Source: an uncultured Eubacteriales bacterium (lineage in GTDB: Bacteria > Bacillota > Clostridia > Oscillospirales > Oscillospiraceae). From it: DNA of 64,000 bases. The stretch lies in assembly GCA_900545495.1 (NCBI GenBank), contig UQZJ01000015.1:1-64000 (forward strand). The letters run 5' to 3'. A program made the position numbers and the translations under genes. Below are positions 42,895-51,264 of the stretch, one piece after another; within the stretch, counting starts at the first letter, position 1, and each line of letters opens with the position of its first letter. The notes under the pieces were generated by a model. The model did not search any database, had not been told where the DNA came from, and saw only the letters and a program-made list of their open reading frames with translations.

Positions 42895-44271
42895 ATGAGA
42901 GTATTATTCAAGAACGGCACGGTGGTGTCCGGCAAGGGCACGCGGCGGGCGGATGTGCTGGTGGATGGTGAGAAGATCCGGCGGGTGGCGCGGGAGATCC
43001 ATGTGGATGACGCGCAGATCGTGGACGCCGCCGGTATGCTGCTGATGCCCGGCTTCATCGACGCCCACACCCATTTTGATCTGGATGTGTGCAACACCAC
43101 CACGGCGGATGATTTTGCCTCCGGCTCCCGGGCGGCGCTGCGGGGCGGTACCACCACCATCGTGGATTTCGCCTGCCCCAACAAGGGCGAGACGCTCCAC
43201 GACGGTCTGCGGCTGTGGCACGAGAAGGCGGACGGCAAGTGCGCCTGCGACTACGGCTTCCACATGACCATCGACGACTGGAACGATACCATCGAAAGCG
43301 AGATCGACGATATGTACGCCGAGGGCATCTCCTCGTTCAAGATGTACATGACGTACCCGGCCATGATGATCGGGGACAAGCTGATGTACAAGGCGCTGAA
43401 AAAGCTGAAGGAGAAGGGCGGCATCTGCGGTGTACACTGTGAGAACGCCGGGGTCATCGACGCCCTCATCGAGGAGAAGAAGGCCGCCGGCGAGCAGGGC
43501 AGCGTAGGCAGCCACCCCCGGACGCGGCCGGACTTTCTGGAGGCGGAGGCCGTGGGACGGCTGCTGCGCATCGCGGAGGCCGTGGACATCCCCGTGGTGA
43601 TCGTACATACCACCAACGCGGCGGCGCTGCGGGAGATCGAGGCGGCGCGGCGGCGGGGTCAGAAGGTCTATGTGGAGACGTGTCCCCAGTATCTGGTGCT
43701 GGATGACAGCGTGTACGACAATGAGGACTGGTTACAGGCGGCCAAGTACGTCTGCGCCCCGCCCATCCGCAAGGCGGCAGACCGCAGGGCGCTGTGGCAG
43801 GCCATCCGCCGGGGCGAGGTGCAGACCGTGTCCACCGACCATTGCAGCTTCACCACGGCGCAGAAGCTGGCGGGGCGGGAGGACTTTACCACCATTCCCG
43901 GCGGTCTGCCCGGCGTGGAGACCCGGGGCGAGCTGGTGTACACCTTCGGCGTGACCACCCGGAAGATCAGTCTGGCGGCCATGTGCCGCGTGCTGGCGGA
44001 GAATCCCGCCAAGCTGTACGGGATGTTCCCCCGCAAGGGCATCATCGCCGAGGGCGCGGACGCGGACATCGTGGTGTACGACCCGGCGGCGGATCACGTC
44101 ATCCGCGCCGAGGACATGGTGGGCGCCGCGGACTACAACCCCTACGAGGGCGTGGTGACCCGCGGCTCCGTCAAGCAGGTGTGGCTGCGGGGCAAGCTGG
44201 CGGTCAACGAGGGCCGTGTGCTGGCAGGGCCGGAGGGCAAATACATCCGGCGCGGCAAGTGCTGCCTGTGA
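42895..44271 (+). CDS. hydA: Dihydropyrimidinase/hydantoinase family cyclic amidohydrolase
   Basis: 458 aa; the ATG at 42895 has AGGAGG 7 bases upstream. Zn-amidohydrolase motifs: GFIDAHTHFDLDV (metal His pair), the Lys in ISSFKMYMTYP (expected carbamylated), HCENAGV, VIVHTTNAAAL and VSTDHCSF (metal Asp). It hydrolyses cyclic amide bonds such as hydantoin, dihydropyrimidine or allantoin-like rings. Together with ssnA and ygfK it fits anaerobic purine breakdown. A cytoplasmic tetramer is usual. The next gene starts 17 bp downstream. Confidence 0.93.
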   Translation: MRVLFKNGTVVSGKGTRRADVLVDGEKIRRVAREIHVDDAQIVDAAGMLLMPGFIDAHTHFDLDVCNTTTADDFASGSRAALRGGTTTIVDFACPNKGETLHDGLRLWHEKADGKCACDYGFHMTIDDWNDTIESEIDDMYAEGISSFKMYMTYPAMMIGDKLMYKALKKLKEKGGICGVHCENAGVIDALIEEKKAAGEQGSVGSHPRTRPDFLEAEAVGRLLRIAEAVDIPVVIVHTTNAAALREIEAARRRGQKVYVETCPQYLVLDDSVYDNEDWLQAAKYVCAPPIRKAADRRALWQAIRRGEVQTVSTDHCSFTTAQKLAGREDFTTIPGGLPGVETRGELVYTFGVTTRKISLAAMCRVLAENPAKLYGMFPRKGIIAEGADADIVVYDPAADHVIRAEDMVGAADYNPYEGVVTRGSVKQVWLRGKLAVNEGRVLAGPEGKYIRRGKCCL

Positions 44272-44288
44272 GCGGGAGGAGATAGACA

Positions 44289-44825
44289 ATGCTGGACAAG
44301 ACCTTGGGATATATTCTATGCTGCCAGTCGCCGGGACTGTTTCTGGCGGCGGCAGTGCTGGTCATCGCCTACTTCGCCGGGCGGAAGAAGCACCGGTTCA
44401 AGGCGACCTTGAAGCTGCTGCTGGGCATCGTATGCGCCGTAGGCGGCGTGGTGCTGTACTACATGGGGATGTACGATGAGTATTTCACCATCCGGGATTT
44501 CTACCGCATCCGGCCTGCCGGCTGGGTGGGCTTCGGGATCGTGGCGTTCCTGACGCTGCTGGCGCTGGTGCAGGCGTTTTTCGCCGCGGCGGATGCACGG
44601 CGGGAGGAGAAGGCCGCCAACCGGGCGGAGAACCAGCGGTTGGCGGCGGAGGCCGCTGCCGCCGAAGCTGCTGCGCGGGAGGCCGCCCGGCAGGAGGAGG
44701 CGGCCAAGGCGGAGACTGCCGCTGCTGTGCCGGTGACGCCGCCTGCACCGGCGGACGCGCCGACGGAGGTGCTGCCGCCGGAGACGCCCGCGCAGACGCC
44801 GGAGGAGCCTGCGCCGCAGGCATGA
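44289..44825 (+). CDS. Small membrane protein with Ala/Glu-rich tail
   Basis: 178 aa, ribosome site GGGAGGAG. Three hydrophobic helices (about 11-30, 41-59 and 76-98) are followed by a cytoplasmic Ala/Glu/Arg helix (about 99-145) and a Pro/Thr/Glu-rich end. It is 17 bp after hydA and followed by a terminator, so it is probably co-transcribed. No recognisable family. Confidence 0.7.
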   Translation: MLDKTLGYILCCQSPGLFLAAAVLVIAYFAGRKKHRFKATLKLLLGIVCAVGGVVLYYMGMYDEYFTIRDFYRIRPAGWVGFGIVAFLTLLALVQAFFAAADARREEKAANRAENQRLAAEAAAAEAAAREAARQEEAAKAETAAAVPVTPPAPADAPTEVLPPETPAQTPEEPAPQA

Positions 44826-44839
44826 CCCCGATACAAGAA

Positions 44840-44875
44840 AAAAGAGCGCTGTTCCGAAGGGAACAGCGCTCTTTT
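44840..44875. terminator. Bidirectional terminator
   Basis: A 16-bp perfect stem around GAAG (AAAAGAGCGCTGTTCC / GGAACAGCGCTCTTTT), between the plus-strand small membrane-protein gene and the minus-strand PNPOx-like gene. Confidence 0.92.
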
Positions 44876-44890
44876 CTGTGCTTGGGAGAC

Positions 44891-45388
44891 TCAATGCTCG
44901 CCGCAGCCGACGGTGGGCTTGGGCGAGGGATGGGACTGCTTGCCGGTGATCTGCCGGGGGATGATCTTTACGATCTGGGTGTTGGCGAAGCACCGTTCCA
45001 TGCAGGCGGCAAGGCCGCCCATACCCTTGGGATCCAGCGTTTCCACCAGCAGCAGGAGCGCCTTGGTGCGCTCTCCCTCGTCGGTGACCACCTGCGCCTG
45101 CCCCCGCACCACGGCGGAGTCGTAGGCCGTCTCGAATTCGTTGGGGACGATGGACATACGGGACACGGCGGTGAGGCAGACAGGCGGCTCCTTTTCCAGA
45201 AGCTGCCACTTTTCGCCCGCGCCGGCACAGTGGAAATAGAGAACATGGTACGCCTCGTCCGCCACATGGTTGACAGGCACGCAGTAGGGCGTACCGTCCG
45301 CGCCGGTCATAGCCAGCGTGGCATAGTGCGCTTTTCGCAGCACCTCCCACGCGAACTGCTCGTCCCGCTCCAACTCGTTTCTGCGCAT
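44891..45388 (-). CDS. Pyridoxamine 5'-phosphate oxidase-like flavoprotein (NimA-like)
   Basis: 165 aa, ATG after AAGGAGG. The N-terminus MRRNELERDEQFAWEVL, then YATLAMTGADGTPYCVPVNH and VLYFHCAGAGEKWQLL, are typical of the split-barrel FMN-binding family that includes nitroimidazole resistance proteins. The substrate is unknown. It starts 13 bp after the ATP-grasp gene, as the last member of a three-gene minus-strand unit. Confidence 0.9.
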   Translation of the reverse strand: MRRNELERDEQFAWEVLRKAHYATLAMTGADGTPYCVPVNHVADEAYHVLYFHCAGAGEKWQLLEKEPPVCLTAVSRMSIVPNEFETAYDSAVVRGQAQVVTDEGERTKALLLLVETLDPKGMGGLAACMERCFANTQIVKIIPRQITGKQSHPSPKPTVGCGEH

Positions 45389-45401
45389 GATCGCTGCCTC
45401 C

Positions 45402-46415
45402 TTACTTCAAATTGAGAATCCGTTTATAGTAGGGCCACAAACCGGTCTTCTCCGGCCACAGGGGGGCCAGCTGACATAGGTCGGTGCCGGGGAAGTTGTT
45501 GCCCTCGATAATGGCGGGGCCGTCGGGGGTGATGGCCATATCCCAGCCCACATGACCCATCCGGGGGAACACCTGCGCCGCGTCCTTTGCCAGCGCGATG
45601 GCCTCCTGCACCATGGGGAGCTGATACCCCACCAGCGGGATGCCGGTGTCGGGGTGCTTGTCGTAGACATGGAAATAATCGTCGGTGGCGGGGGTGCGGA
45701 TGCAGCCGGTGGACTCGTCCACGCGGGCGAGGATGCCACCCTGTCCGGAGTTGTCGCACACGCTGCCGCCGGTGCCCATCTTCACCACGATATAGGCGAT
45801 GGTCACATTTCCGTTCACGTTATCCGTGACGATGCGCATGGTGTTGACGCTGTCGGGGTGGAGCCGGGCCATATCGGGATGCTGGAGCAGCGGATGCTCC
45901 AGCACCACCATCTTTTTCTCCCGGATGTAGGCCAGCATGGCGGCGGGGGAGTCGAAATCCGCTACCCGCAGACGCTCCACGCCGCGGCCGCTGTCGCCGT
46001 GGTTGATCTTGGCGAAGATGTACGTCTGTCCCGCCACAAAATCCGCCATCTGCTGCTCAGTAGCGGTCTCGCCGTTCAGCGTCTCCCGGTGCAGGTAGGC
46101 GCGGAACGTTTCGTTGAAGCGCAGCTTGTCGTCAAAATCGTCGTTGTAGGCGGGGTCGTTCATCAGGTCAAAGACCTTGCGGTTGCGGATGCGGGTGAGA
46201 TAGGTGTCCCGCTGCTTGCCGGTCAGGTCGTAAAAGCCGTACATGGCGTAGTCGTAGTACCCCGCGCCGTAGCGGGCGGCGCACCAGAGGATGTCAAAAA
46301 ACGTGGTGAATTTGCTGTGGCCGGACTTCTCCTTGACCACGCCGAGGATGTAGTTCATCTTCTTCCAGCGGACACCGGTGAGGACGCGGGCGATATACTT
46401 GACATTGGTAGGCAT
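45402..46415 (-). CDS. Sugar-transfer-associated ATP-grasp protein
   Basis: 337 aa, ATG after AAAGGAG. The ATP-grasp core includes FAKINHGDSGRGV (nucleotide Lys and glycine loop), VVLEHPLLQHPDMARLHPDS, VNTMRIVTDN and the metal-binding GHVGWDMAITPDGPAIIEGN. This matches the family found in capsule and polysaccharide loci. It probably ligates a carboxylate to an amine during envelope polymer decoration. It lies 18 bp after a Wzx-like flippase, which supports a surface-polysaccharide role, although no glycosyltransferases are in the window. Confidence 0.88.
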   Translation of the reverse strand: MPTNVKYIARVLTGVRWKKMNYILGVVKEKSGHSKFTTFFDILWCAARYGAGYYDYAMYGFYDLTGKQRDTYLTRIRNRKVFDLMNDPAYNDDFDDKLRFNETFRAYLHRETLNGETATEQQMADFVAGQTYIFAKINHGDSGRGVERLRVADFDSPAAMLAYIREKKMVVLEHPLLQHPDMARLHPDSVNTMRIVTDNVNGNVTIAYIVVKMGTGGSVCDNSGQGGILARVDESTGCIRTPATDDYFHVYDKHPDTGIPLVGYQLPMVQEAIALAKDAAQVFPRMGHVGWDMAITPDGPAIIEGNNFPGTDLCQLAPLWPEKTGLWPYYKRILNLK

Positions 46416-46433
46416 GGGGGACGCTCCTTTCTG

Positions 46434-47942
46434 TCAGTGGTGGAAAATACGGTGCAGCGGTGCGGTGACAAGACCGCGCTCGTAGCGGTTCAGGCCGAAC
46501 AGCCACATACAGACGGCGTAGACCGCCACGAAAATAAGACCCGGCGGAATGAGCTGCCAATAGGTGGTGGGGTGTACCTTCAGCGCCAGCAGCACCGCCG
46601 TGGCGGCGGGCAGCAGCATGGCCGGTACCAGATGGAAGATGTGCCGCCAGAAGCCGGGGATGTTCAGCCCGATCCGGCGGTAATAGTACCAGTTCATCAG
46701 GATCACGTTGCCGATCAGCGTGGCGATGGCGGTGCCGATGGCGGCGCCCAGCCCCTCCCACTTGATACACAGGGGAACGGAGATGGCGGCGTTGCCCAGT
46801 GCCACGCCCAGATAGACCAGCGAGCGGAACTTGTGCATATTCTTGGCGCGCTGGATCTCGATGCCCACCGTCTGGACGTTGGTCCACAGGCAGGAGAAGA
46901 ACAGCAGCAGCGCCACCCAGTAGTCCACAGCGAACTTCTCATCGCCGCCCCACAGCACCACAAAGGACTGCCCGATGGCCACGAAGCCCAGCAGGATACC
47001 GCCCAGCAGGATGAACTGGAGGCGGCCCACCCGGGTGAACAGGGCATCCAGCGTGCGCATGGGGGCGTTTTCCGCCACCAGACGGTGGACGCGGGGCGTC
47101 ATCACGTTGGAGATAGCGTTGCCGAAGGCCAGATAGAACGTGTTGAGCTGGGCGGCGATGCTGTACACGGTGACGGAGGTGGAGCCCTGAAACCATGTGA
47201 GCAGCTGCCGGTCGATGGCCCAGTTGAAGTTATCCACCACGATGCTGATAAAGACGTACAGCGTGAAGCTGAACATCTCCCGCAGCAGACCGAAGTCGTA
47301 GCGGCGGAAGGAGAAGGGCATCCGCAGCTTCGTCAGGCAGTAGCCGATATTCAGGATGCCGCTGAGGATGGTAAAGATCAGGGAGACGACGGTCAGCGTC
47401 ACGGAGCGGTAGCCGATGATAAGCAGAGGGATCATGATCAGGGGGTTGAGCACCTGCTTGCCCATGGCCACGATCTTCTGGAACAGATACCGCTCGTTGA
47501 TGGTGACGTGGGACTCGAAGACGCTGATGGGGAAGGTCAGGGCGGCGTTGACCGTCATGATCCGCAGCAGCTTTTCCGCCAGCGCGATCTCCTCCGGCGT
47601 CAGTTTTTTGCCGAAGATCACGTCGCAGTAGGACAGGCCGAAGCCGATGACCAGCACCGCCGCGCCCAGCACCAGATAGGTGATGAGGAACATACCGTTG
47701 AGCTTGGCGCAGCCCTTTTTATCGCCGGTGGCGCGGAAACGGGAATAGTACCGGACATAGGCGCTGCCCAGTCCGAAGCTCAGCAGATTCAGATAGGAGA
47801 TGATGGGCAGGACGGCCTGATAGACGCCGAACTCACTGTCACCCAGACGCTCCAGCATGATGGGCGTGTACACCAGTGAGATGATGGTGCTCAGCGCCAT
47901 GGACACATAGGACAGCACGGCGCCCGCCCGTATCTGATTCAC
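46434..47942 (-). CDS. Polysaccharide flippase (Wzx/MATE-like)
   Basis: 502 aa. The GTG at 47942 has GGTGGAG 8 bases upstream; the TTG at 47948 is too close to that site, and the longer open frame is non-coding. It has about 14 hydrophobic segments throughout, with the N-terminal SMALSTIISLVYTPIMLERLG and LGDSEFGVYQAVLPIISYLN typical of O-antigen/teichoic-acid flippases. It would move lipid-linked glycans across the cytoplasmic membrane. First gene of the unit flippase-ATP-grasp-PNPOx. Confidence 0.92.
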   Translation of the reverse strand: MNQIRAGAVLSYVSMALSTIISLVYTPIMLERLGDSEFGVYQAVLPIISYLNLLSFGLGSAYVRYYSRFRATGDKKGCAKLNGMFLITYLVLGAAVLVIGFGLSYCDVIFGKKLTPEEIALAEKLLRIMTVNAALTFPISVFESHVTINERYLFQKIVAMGKQVLNPLIMIPLLIIGYRSVTLTVVSLIFTILSGILNIGYCLTKLRMPFSFRRYDFGLLREMFSFTLYVFISIVVDNFNWAIDRQLLTWFQGSTSVTVYSIAAQLNTFYLAFGNAISNVMTPRVHRLVAENAPMRTLDALFTRVGRLQFILLGGILLGFVAIGQSFVVLWGGDEKFAVDYWVALLLFFSCLWTNVQTVGIEIQRAKNMHKFRSLVYLGVALGNAAISVPLCIKWEGLGAAIGTAIATLIGNVILMNWYYYRRIGLNIPGFWRHIFHLVPAMLLPAATAVLLALKVHPTTYWQLIPPGLIFVAVYAVCMWLFGLNRYERGLVTAPLHRIFHH

Positions 47943-47981
47943 CTTCAACGCTCCACCTTCTTTTTCGCAGAATGACACTTC

Positions 47982-48010
47982 ATTATAGCCCATACCGGCG
48001 GCGGTGTAAA
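47982..48010 (-). promoter_or_regulatory. Promoter of the flippase operon
   Basis: On the minus strand: TTTACA (48010-48005), a 17-base spacer, and TATAAT (47987-47982). It lies 40 bases upstream of the GTG start, in the divergent region shared with the WYL regulator. Confidence 0.8.
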
Positions 48011-48054
48011 GCGGGAAGCGGAAAAAGATGGTTTTCTTTCGGTGAGAACTCTGG

Positions 48055-48060
48055 TACAAT
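48055..48060 (+). promoter_or_regulatory. -10 element of the WYL regulator gene
   Basis: TACAAT 28 bases before the ATG. The -35 region (TTTTCT at 48032-48037) is weak. The divergent flippase promoter lies about 45 bases away, so the regulator could influence both. Confidence 0.45.
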
Positions 48061-48088
48061 AGGAAAAAAGACCGGGAGGGAGCGGGGA
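48056..48088 (+). other. Spacing note: ribosome site of the WYL gene
   Basis: The segment between the -10 box and the ATG at 48088 contains GGGAGGGAG (48074-48082), the ribosome site of the WYL gene. Coordinates are given in reverse order only to mark this short leader. Confidence 0.3.
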
Positions 48089-49053
48089 TGGCCAACAAAA
48101 AGCTGAAGCTGCTGTATCTGGCACGGTATTTACAGGAGCAGACCGACGAGCAGCATCCCAAGACCATACAGGATATGATCGACTATCTGGCGGACTGCGG
48201 CATCAGCGCCGAGCGCAAGAGCCTCTACGACGATCTGGAGCTGCTGCGGGTGTACGGCATGGATGTGCAGTCGGTAAAGAGCCGCAGCTACGGGTATTTT
48301 TTGGGGGAGCGGGATTTTCAGCTGCCGGAGCTGAAGCTGCTGATCGACGTGGTGCAGGCGTCGCCGTTCCTGACCCAGAGTAAGAGTATGGAGCTGATCG
48401 GCAAGCTGGAAAGGCTGACCAGCCGCCCCTACGCCCGGCAGCTCCGGCGGCAGGTGTATGTGGTGAACCGGGTCAAGACCCACAACGAGCGGCTGTACTA
48501 CGCCGTGGACGGCCTGAGCACCGCCATCAACGAGGTGAAAAAGGTGACGTTCCGCTACTTCGACTGGACGGCGGAGGGCGGCAAGGCCTATCGCCGGGAC
48601 GGGGCGCTGTACGAGACGAATCCGGTGGCGCTGTGCGTGGACAGACACTACTATCTGGTGGCCTACGACCCGGCCATCTGTGACTATCGCCACTACCGGG
48701 TGGATCGGATGGAGGGGCTGACGGTGACGGACACGGCCCGCGACCCGCTGCCGGAGGGCTTTGAGCTGGGAAACTATGTGCGGCGCATCTTCGATATGTA
48801 CAACGGCCGGACGGAGACGGTACAGCTGCGGTTCGACAGGAGCCTCATCAACGTGGTGATGGATCGCTTCGGCGCCGACGCCCACCTGCGGCCCGACGGC
48901 GACGGCGTGGCGGTGACGGCGCCGGTGGAGGTAGGGCCTACCTTCTTCGGCTGGCTTTTTCAGCTGGGGACGCAGGCGGAGCTGGTGGCGCCGGAGGCGA
49001 TCCGACGGGAGTTCCGGGACTACTGCGCCGCCGTACTGGAAGCATACACATAA
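48088..49053 (+). CDS. WYL-domain transcriptional regulator
   Basis: 321 aa, ATG after GGGAGGGAG. The N-terminal winged-helix (about 1-75) has HPKTIQDMIDYLADCGISAE and the linking RKSLYDDLELLRVYG. The WYL domain (about 140-215) has NPVALCVDRHYYLVAYDPA and HYRVDRMEGL. A C-terminal WCX-like extension follows. WYL domains sense nucleic acid or nucleotide ligands in several regulators. It is divergent from the flippase operon and may control it. It ends at a strong terminator. Confidence 0.92.
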   Translation: MANKKLKLLYLARYLQEQTDEQHPKTIQDMIDYLADCGISAERKSLYDDLELLRVYGMDVQSVKSRSYGYFLGERDFQLPELKLLIDVVQASPFLTQSKSMELIGKLERLTSRPYARQLRRQVYVVNRVKTHNERLYYAVDGLSTAINEVKKVTFRYFDWTAEGGKAYRRDGALYETNPVALCVDRHYYLVAYDPAICDYRHYRVDRMEGLTVTDTARDPLPEGFELGNYVRRIFDMYNGRTETVQLRFDRSLINVVMDRFGADAHLRPDGDGVAVTAPVEVGPTFFGWLFQLGTQAELVAPEAIRREFRDYCAAVLEAYT

Positions 49054-49057
49054 CGGA

Positions 49058-49090
49058 ATACCCCGCAGGCATTGCCTGCGGGGTATTTGT
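49058..49090. terminator. Terminator after the WYL regulator
   Basis: ATACCCCGCAGGC (49058-49070) and GCCTGCGGGGTAT (49074-49086) around an ATT loop, then TTGTG. It also faces the end of the minus-strand small gene at 49098. Confidence 0.85.
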
Positions 49091-49097
49091 GTGGTGC

Positions 49098-49322
49098 TCA
49101 AACGGTGGCATCCAGCGGGATACGCTGGCGGCCCACCTGCACCCAATGGACACGGACGCTGCCGGGATCCTGCTCCGTGGCGCAGAAGCCTACGCCGTTC
49201 ATGACCCCCTCCACAGGAACGCCGTCGCTGAACAGCGCCGTAAACCGGCGGATATACCCCAGCAGGTCGCGGATGACGGTGACGGGAAGCTCCGGTACCA
49301 GATAATCGAAAAACTTATGCAT
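49098..49322 (-). CDS. Hypothetical small protein
   Basis: 74 aa, ATG with AGGAGG 9 bases upstream. The sequence starts MHKFFDYLVPELPVTVIRDL and contains RFTALFSDGVPVEGVMNGVG. No membrane helix or metal motif. It is a complete gene by its ribosome site and convergent terminator. No homologue recognised and no operon partner. Confidence 0.65.
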   Translation of the reverse strand: MHKFFDYLVPELPVTVIRDLLGYIRRFTALFSDGVPVEGVMNGVGFCATEQDPGSVRVHWVQVGRQRIPLDATV

Positions 49323-49417
49323 ACTCTATACCTCCTGCTGTTGTGATGTGTCTCATTTGCTTCAGTGTAGCCATCATAACAGGAGATGTGTCCCGAAAAA
49401 CGGACAATGCGCCGAAC

Positions 49418-49446
49418 TTGTGTTTTTTACGGCGGCGTGGTACAAT
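49418..49446 (+). promoter_or_regulatory. Promoter of the F420-dehydrogenase-like gene
   Basis: -35 TTGTGT (49418-49423), a 17-base spacer, and -10 TACAAT (49441-49446). The ribosome site AGGAGG follows at 49464. Confidence 0.75.
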
Positions 49447-49478
49447 ACGGGCAAGAAAATGTCAGGAGGCGGAACACC

Positions 49479-50648
49479 GTGACAGAGACTGTGAATATGC
49501 CCCAGCTGGCACCCCGCGACCGATGCACGGGCTGCGGTGCGTGCAGCAGCGGCTGCCCCAAGGGGGCCATCCGCATGGTGCCGGATAAAGAAGGGTTCCT
49601 CTACCCGGAGATAACGGACGGCTGCGTCCAGTGCGGACACTGCGCCCATGTATGCCCGGTGCTGAAGCAGCGGGAGCATCGGACGGCGCCGCAGGTGTTC
49701 GCCGTGTGGAACCGCGACCCGGCGGTGCGGCGGGAGTCCACCAGCGGCGGCGCGTTCTCCGCGCTGGCGGAGTATGTGCTGGAGGGCGGCGGCGTGGTAT
49801 TCGGCGCGGCGCTGGACGGCGACCTGCGGGTGGTGCATACGGCGGTGAAAAATGTCTATGAGCTCCATCGTCTGCGGGGCTCGAAGCCGGTGCAGAGCGA
49901 TATGGGCGATGCCTATCAGCAGGTACGGCTCTATCTGGATCAGGGGCGGCAGGTGCTGTTCTCCGGCACGCCCTGTCAGGTGGACGGACTGTACCGCTAT
50001 CTGGGCGAGCATCCGGAGCGGCTTTTGACCTGCGATGTGGCGTGCCGCGGCGTGTGCAGCCCCGGCGTGTGGGAGCGGCTGGTGAAGTCCATGGCCTACG
50101 TCAAGCAGCACCGCCCTGTGTCGGTGGAGTTCTGCGGCAAGATCGACGGGGATCGGGAGCGGCGGTTCCGGGTGAAATTCGAGGGCGGCGGCCGGTACGA
50201 CGCGCCGGTGGGCAAGTGCGAGCTGGGACGGGGCATCACCCGCCGGCTGTTCATGCGCCCTGCCTGTCACAACTGTCCCTACGCCAGCACGGATCGCCCC
50301 GGCGACCTGACGCTGGGAGATTTCGGTACCGGCGGCTTTACGGCGGAAGAGAAGAAAAACGGCGTGTCCATGCTGCTCATCAATACCGCCAAGGGCGCGC
50401 AGACCTTCGACGTGCTGCCGCTGGAGCGGGAGCATCGGACGCTGGAGGAGGCGGTGTCCTGCTGCCGGGCGCTGCGGGAGCCGGTGAAGGCCCCGGCGGA
50501 GCGGGAGCAGTTCTTCCGCGCCATGGAGCAGATGCCCTTCCAGCAGGTGCGCAACCGCTTTTTATCGGTGGTGCAGCACCAGAGCGGCGGCATGGCCGGC
50601 AAGCTGCGGAGTCTGTTCAGCCGGGACAAGAAGGAGAAAAAGGCATGA
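49479..50648 (+). CDS. Coenzyme F420 hydrogenase/dehydrogenase beta-subunit-like iron-sulfur protein
   Basis: 389 aa; the GTG at 49479 has AGGAGG 9 bases upstream, and the longer frame covers the promoter. Two 4Fe-4S motifs lie at the N-terminus (CTGCGACSSGCPKGAI and CVQCGHCAHVCPVL). The FrhB-type domain has STSGGAFSALAEYVL, LFSGTPCQVDGLYRYL and the cluster RPACHNCPYAST. In Firmicutes such proteins often sit in polysaccharide loci and are thought to be flavin-dependent oxidoreductases. F420 itself is unlikely to be the cofactor here. It overlaps queH by 4 bases. Confidence 0.88.
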   Translation: MTETVNMPQLAPRDRCTGCGACSSGCPKGAIRMVPDKEGFLYPEITDGCVQCGHCAHVCPVLKQREHRTAPQVFAVWNRDPAVRRESTSGGAFSALAEYVLEGGGVVFGAALDGDLRVVHTAVKNVYELHRLRGSKPVQSDMGDAYQQVRLYLDQGRQVLFSGTPCQVDGLYRYLGEHPERLLTCDVACRGVCSPGVWERLVKSMAYVKQHRPVSVEFCGKIDGDRERRFRVKFEGGGRYDAPVGKCELGRGITRRLFMRPACHNCPYASTDRPGDLTLGDFGTGGFTAEEKKNGVSMLLINTAKGAQTFDVLPLEREHRTLEEAVSCCRALREPVKAPAEREQFFRAMEQMPFQQVRNRFLSVVQHQSGGMAGKLRSLFSRDKKEKKA

Positions 50649-51211
50649 AAACGCTGATGCACACCTGCTGTGCGCCCTGCTCCGTGTCCTGCATCCAGCA
50701 GCTGCGGGCGGAGGGCATCGAGCCGGTGTCCTACTGGTTCAACCCCAACATCCACCCCTATCAGGAGTATAAGGCGCGGCGGGATACGCTGATGGCCTAC
50801 GCCCCGACCATCGACATAGAGCTGATCGTGCAGGAGGACTACGGTCTGCGGGAATTCTGCCGTCTGGTGACGGAGGATCTGGATCACCGCTGCGGGAAAT
50901 GCTACCGGCTGCGGCTGGAGCAGACCGCCCGCTACGCGGCGGCGCACGGCTTCGAGAGCTTTACCAGTACGCTGTTCGTCAGCCCCTATCAGGATCACGA
51001 GCTGCTGCGCCGGACGGCGGAGGAGCTGGCGGCGCAGTACGGCGTGGCGTTCCTCTACCGGGATTTCCGCCCCGGCTTCCGGGAGGGACAGCGGCAGGCG
51101 CGGGAGCTGGGCTTCTATATGCAGAAATACTGCGGCTGCGTGTTCAGCGAGGAGGAACGGTACGCCAAGGCCATTGCACGGGACATGGCGGCGCCGGAAA
51201 AGCACCTGTGA
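50645..51211 (+). CDS. queH: Epoxyqueuosine reductase QueH
   Basis: 188 aa, ATG overlapping the previous stop. It performs the last step of queuosine tRNA modification, reducing epoxyqueuosine. QueH signatures: the N-terminal adjacent cysteines in HTCCAPCSVSCI, HRCGKCYRLRL, FTSTLFVSPYQDHELL and YMQKYCGCVFS, which supply iron-sulfur ligands and redox cysteines. Other queuosine genes are absent from the window. Coupling to the flavoprotein gene upstream may supply electrons, which is an inference. Confidence 0.95.
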   Translation: MKTLMHTCCAPCSVSCIQQLRAEGIEPVSYWFNPNIHPYQEYKARRDTLMAYAPTIDIELIVQEDYGLREFCRLVTEDLDHRCGKCYRLRLEQTARYAAAHGFESFTSTLFVSPYQDHELLRRTAEELAAQYGVAFLYRDFRPGFREGQRQARELGFYMQKYCGCVFSEEERYAKAIARDMAAPEKHL

Positions 51212-51225
51212 TCTTATAAGGACGC

Positions 51226-51253
51226 AAAAAACCACCCATACGGGTGGTTTTTT
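51226..51253. terminator. Bidirectional terminator
   Basis: AAAAAACCACCC-atac-GGGTGGTTTTTT, between queH (plus) and the GH25 gene (minus). Confidence 0.93.
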
Positions 51254-51264
51254 CACGCTAATTT

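Noticed and set aside
48056..48088. A separate regulatory element between the WYL -10 box and its start
   Set aside because: Only the ribosome site GGGAGGGAG is visible; the feature entry for this leader is a placement note and not an independent element.
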